A program made the position numbers and the translations under genes. A stretch of 64,000 nt of DNA, taken from Asterias amurensis (Eukaryota; Echinodermata; Asteroidea; Forcipulatida; Asteriidae). Where the stretch lies: contig NC_092665.1 in assembly GCF_032118995.1 (NCBI RefSeq), positions 7,187,501-7,251,500 on the forward strand. Direction: 5' to 3'. Under the pieces are notes generated by a model that saw only the letters and a program-made list of their open reading frames with translations, was not told the origin of the DNA and did no database searches. Positions within the stretch are counted from its first letter, which is position 1. Every line of letters starts with the position of its first letter. Shown piece by piece: positions 60,054 to 64,000 of this stretch.

Positions 60054-60639
60054 AGTCACCTGGAAATATCATTTATTTTTCTTCAAACATTAGAGTTTAT
60101 TTATGTTAATGAACAATAACACAATTTGTTGAGTTATTGTTTGTAACGATTTACATGTTTAAAAAATAGATAAAGTTGTTGGGGGTGACTCCGCCTACTC
60201 CTTTTGTGAAGTCAATCGAGGCAGACTTTGCCTCGTTCGTACATTGAACACACGTACGTGCAATTACATGCAAGTTCTAGTTTTTACGTTTCGAAAAAAG
60301 GTTTATTTCTTGCATTTTTTTGGCAATGTCGACCACGTGTATTGCTGCTGGAGGCAGCAAAATAACTAAAAGTGGGGTCAGTTTGCAAAGTGGTTCGGTC
60401 CGACGTCTTTTCCAGCGCTGTGCAGCAAACACTTCGAGCCGTCCTGCTTCAAATATCGCGCCTCGATTGACGTCACGAACAGCACCCTCTCGGGTCGGGC
60501 CTACTTTTAAATTTGTTAATTATGGAAACTAAATTTAAAGAACCTAAGTTGAATGTTTATTCATATTCTACTCATCAAATCACGTATTTTAGTGAGTGAC
60601 AAAAGCTTTATTTTGACAAAATACCACTTCCAGGGGACT
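60054..60639 (+). mobile_element. Kolobok-like element with THAP remnant, copy C
   Basis: Paralogous to 49143-49725 at the same place in the C1q flank: TTAA at 60050-60053 and 60640-60643, reading frame from 60326 (MSTTCIAAGGSKITKSGVSL), same Cys-to-Gly change. It predates the duplication of C1q-2 and C1q-3 flanks. Confidence 0.7.
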
Positions 60640-62588
60640 TTAAACACACTGGTATTTTAGCAATAACGCTCTGAAAACAACAGTTTTGTGATCAAATTTT
60701 AGTCTTATTTGTATACTTTTGCGCGAAAAAAATCACTTTACTTGTAATTCGTTTTTAACAAAAATGTATACACTGGCTTATTTCAAACGGGAGTAACTTA
60801 GCAACGCGATACACCCAAAGCTTGGACATTAAACCAAATAACTGCTGCTGGTGTGTTCTTTCTTGCTCCTGCATTTGAATCAAATCTTCAAATTGTCAAC
60901 ATCTGATTCATTTCACAATTAAACAATTATTACGTTAAAGGTCGTCAAAACACAGTGTTAATGTTTGCATTAACGCTAGAATACAAAGCATTAGTATATA
61001 ACTAGATACTTGTATTTCTACAAAGAATATTTTGTTAAATTTAACTATAATCCATTCAGTGTTCTAGACGTTAAGATATATTGCATAGTTTTAGAAATAG
61101 TGGTGTCTCTTGAATGTTTTAAATACATTGAAGGAATGAACATTAACGCCGTATCAATTGATTGTTTTGGTTTTTTGTGTTTTGCGTATTTAATTGATAT
61201 TGAACTAAAATTATTGGTAAATACAATTTGCAAGCTGAACTAATTTTCCTAACACTGTTTTACTCATTTTTGTCAAAACCTACAACACCTCAGAAAATAA
61301 AATTTAAGGGAAACTTTTTACCGTTTTACCTTCAAACAGTGCAAGTTTACCGTAAATCAGTGAACATTGATTTTGCGTCCTTCTACAAAAAGTACACAAA
61401 CCCTAAAAACTTGTCAATGGGAAGTGAACAGGGAATGGGTTTAAATAACGTAGGAATGGGTGGCCCAAGCAATTTGGCCGAGATTGTAGCCCCCGTTGTC
61501 GGAGGAACAAAACTCGGCTTATTTGACTGGCGACAGAACATGTTGTTTTATTTTTGCTTCCGAAAAACTGCAAACAAACGAAGTGACCTGGCCCCTCCTG
61601 TTAGCGAATAGCCGGAGTGCTATGGATTTTTCCTCGGAGTATCTGATATCAATACGGTCTAAAGCAGATGGAATCAAAACAGGGTACTTTTAGAATTAAG
61701 AAACGACCATGGTCACCGCTCACTGTAAAAGGATGAAACTATCTCCAAGGGACAGAAATCTCATGCCACTACAAGGGCCACGCGCAAATCTCATGCCACT
61801 ACAAGGGCCACGCGCAATTCTCCAGGACTAGGCGCCCGGATGGATTGCCGGTGTCTCAGTGAAATCAGTGCTGCCGGAGATTCTTTCCCCTGTTTGAGAC
61901 ACTAACGTGGGCTGAGTGAGGGTGATTTAACAGAGGGCGCTATCACAAGTAGTTTGTAACAAGTTTGCCGTATAAGGGGGAGGGAATTTTGGGAGAACAT
62001 AATCTCCTGACACACCTGCCTATAATGGGGAAAGAATCTCCGGGGACAGATTTCCATTAAAAACATCGGCCCAAGGCGGAATCCTGCCTTACGTGTTAAA
62101 CAATCAAAATGACTTCAATCTCATCCAAAAGTTGTAAATAGTAAATACATTTTGTTCGCAATGTGTTCATTTAATTTGTTTTGCTCCATTGAATATTCTT
62201 GTTTCCCAAAAGCATTTGTGCAGAAGTAGACTCTGAGAAAACAAAGGATACAATTGAAAATCAGTTTAAAATTACCCTTTAAGGGCAAAGGCAGGACACA
62301 TTAGGAAACTTTCAAGCACCAGTCACGTCTTTCCACTTGGTGTATCTCAACATATTCTTAAATTAACAAACCCGTGAACATTAGTTTGAGCTCAATTGGC
62401 CGTCGAAGTTGCGAGAGAATAATTGGAAGACACCCCTTGTCGCACAAGTTGTGTGCTTTCAGATGCCTTGAATTTGAGACCTCAACAATTCGAGAAAGTA
62501 CTTCTTCTCAAAAACTAGTTTTCTTCAGAGAGAGCCGTTACTCATAATTTGTTTTTATACTATTAACATCTCTCCATTGCTCATTACC

Positions 62589-63240
62589 TAGCCTTGCTCA
62601 AGGCAGTCGCATTATTCGCTCCGAAAAGACGCCGCTGTAAACCCACCCGTATACCCTGTTCGTGATGTGAGCGATCACACCGCATGACCCACCCGTATAC
62701 ACACTGTCACATCGTACGAATACTGTTCACACAAGTCATCGCACCCGTACCACTAACCGCATGCGGAGGCCGTCAGGCCGACAGCCTTGCCGGGTTTGTA
62801 TCTTCCGGGTTTAATGTGTTGTATTGAAAAAATTCCATTAGTAGAAAAAATTGGGGGGGGGGGCTCTCGGATATGCTAGTATGCAGCCATGAATATGTAT
62901 ATCTTTCGTCAGACCTATCAGACAACACAGGATGTGAGGCAAATGAATTATTCATTTTGACGTCCAATCACGCAATTCCCTTATCACGAATTGGACCCTA
63001 TCATGCTCGTGCGGGCATTATGGTAATGAGCTGACCGTGGGAACTGTTCGCTTATTATAGTAATGAGGTCAGTGGCTTCAACACAGACCCTACAAGGCTG
63101 TCGGCCTGACGGCCTCCGCATGCGGATAGTGTACGGGGGCATCGTGTCGTGCGATGTTACGCACAGTGAATACGGATTGTTTTTTATACAGCGGCGGTCT
63201 TTTTTCGGAGTGAATAGTTCGACTGCCTTGAGCAAGGCTA
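62589..63240. mobile_element. Mutator-like MITE, copy 2, with 9-base target duplication
   Basis: Ends TAGCCTTGCTCAAGGCAGTC and GACTGCCTTGAGCAAGGCTA. CTCATTACC lies on both sides (62580-62588 and 63241-63249), and the unoccupied site GCTCATTACCAAGTAAGG is seen at 22799. About 280 bases longer than copy 1, owing to an interior stretch from about 62822. Confidence 0.85.
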
Positions 63241-63287
63241 CTCATTACCAAGTAAGGTTTTTATGCTTTTTTAGGTTCTTAGGTTTT

Positions 63288-63835
63288 TTATGAAGCATAT
63301 CTGACCACGTGGGCAATGTAGTGCTGTTCATGGACCCCGTGAAAAAGATGCGACATTGGTCCATTGGCGTAAATAGTGACGTCTTCTGCACCATGAGTCT
63401 CTGAATCAATTGGGACAAGCGCTTGATGGTGAAAATCGGCAGCCTCTGCACAAACAAATAATAAAACAATGTTTATCACAATACAAGTAAAATAATTGTT
63501 TACACAAGTTAATGATTAACTCTATGAAATGGCAAAGGGGCACTTTCCCTTGGCAAAATCGTGGTTGCAAAAACTTCCCTGTAACTTTGCCAAGTTATAT
63601 GTTTAAGATTTAAACTATTTCAAAAAGTCTGCACATACTCGGATTTAATTTTACTGAGTGGTGTACCAGAGTGATACAAACCAATACTCAAAGTAATCAA
63701 TTGAAGCTTTACCTGTGTTGGTATCCGTCAGATTCCGTCTCGAACCAGTACTTTTGAAGCTGTCTAACTCCTCAATTCCTCCAGGGCCGTTTGCATATGA
63801 GAGTGTTGTAAATGGCAAACCGTCATTCATCAGAC
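63288..63835 (-). CDS. Alkaline phosphatase ALP-3, last two exons, GPI tail missing (partial gene)
   Basis: Exons 63835-63713 and 63445-63288 match the last two ALP-2 exons closely: GLMNDGLPFTTLSYANGPG, then EAADFHHQALVPIDSETHG with the zinc-ligand His. The donor (ACAG|GTAAAG) and acceptor (TTTGTGCAG|A) are intact. After HIAHVVRYAS the frame meets TAA at 63290-63288, because ALP sequence stops there and is joined to C1q 3'-flank DNA. The roughly 30 C-terminal residues that in ALP-2 form the GPI signal are lost, with the 3' flank and its AATAAA. If the rest of the gene (right of the window) is intact, the product may be secreted instead of anchored. Otherwise it is another decaying copy. Confidence 0.88.
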
Positions 63836-64000
63836 CTAGACATTTATGCAAAACCATTTTGTTGTAAAGAAACAGTCTCTCTTTAAATTCATTGTATACT
63901 ATTTTGCATACAAATGATATTTTGAAAGATATAGCTTTTAATTGTTCAAAGACACTGGCACTATTGGTAATTGTCAAAGACAAAAAAATATCAAACGTCG

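Larger units (their letters stand above)
58764..63270 (+). repeat. C1q 3'-flank block, copy C
   Basis: Third copy of the C1q 3' flank. It carries a Kolobok-like element (60054-60639) and a Mutator-like insertion (62589-63240), then ends abruptly against ALP-3 coding sequence at about 63270-63292. Confidence 0.8.

Noticed and set aside
1-64000. LTR retroelements, endogenous viruses, Polinton-like elements
   Set aside because: I saw no paired long terminal repeats or retroviral or capsid-like protein motifs; the RT-like pieces present are all LINE C-termini.

Overview
The window looks like a metazoan nuclear locus from an echinoderm, most likely a sea star. Genes are split by GT-AG introns, DNA is AT-rich, and intergenic space is packed with short inverted-repeat transposons, L2/CR1-like LINE 3' ends and a tRNA-derived SINE of the kind I recall from asteroid genomes. 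The species call rests on repeat recognition from memory and is an inference.

Two gene families alternate in a decaying tandem array. Family 1 is alkaline phosphatase (ALP), always on the minus strand. Family 2 is a secreted collagen-stalk plus globular C1q-domain protein, always on the plus strand. Left to right: ALP-1 (three 5'-half exons, 4962-7755; its 3' exons lie left of the window); C1q-1 (promoter near 11721, coding 15353-16339); ALP-2 (24498-34914, a pseudogene with a good 3' half and a ruined 5' half); C1q-2 (promoter 41763, coding 46578-47558); C1q-3 (promoter 53813, coding 57951-58763); ALP-3 (last two exons, 63288-63835, continuing right). The block 4797-16339 is duplicated as 32551-47558. 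The C1q promoter, noncoding first exon and 3' flank occur three times.

Details from comparing the copies: ALP-2 has lost the exon with the catalytic serine by a deletion between two 8-base direct repeats, has small deletions in both neighbouring exons, and needs an AT donor for one intron. ALP-3 has lost the GPI-anchor tail through fusion to C1q flanking DNA. C1q-2 and C1q-3 are not separated by an ALP; the single 600-base segment between them is a hybrid of the segments that normally lie downstream and upstream of a C1q gene, as an unequal crossover would leave. The three C1q proteins share a nearly constant stalk but differ in the exposed loops of the C1q head.

Around and inside these genes are DNA transposons whose family can be argued from target duplications seen by comparing filled and empty paralogous sites: TTAA elements with a degraded THAP finger (Kolobok-like), 9-base-duplication elements (Mutator-like), and a 2.5-kb CACTG-ended element carrying a promoter-and-first-exon-like piece. 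I see no rRNA, intact tRNA gene, CRISPR array, or recognisable LTR or viral element. How the two gene families cooperate is unknown; both are secreted or surface proteins, and a role in host defence is only a hypothesis.
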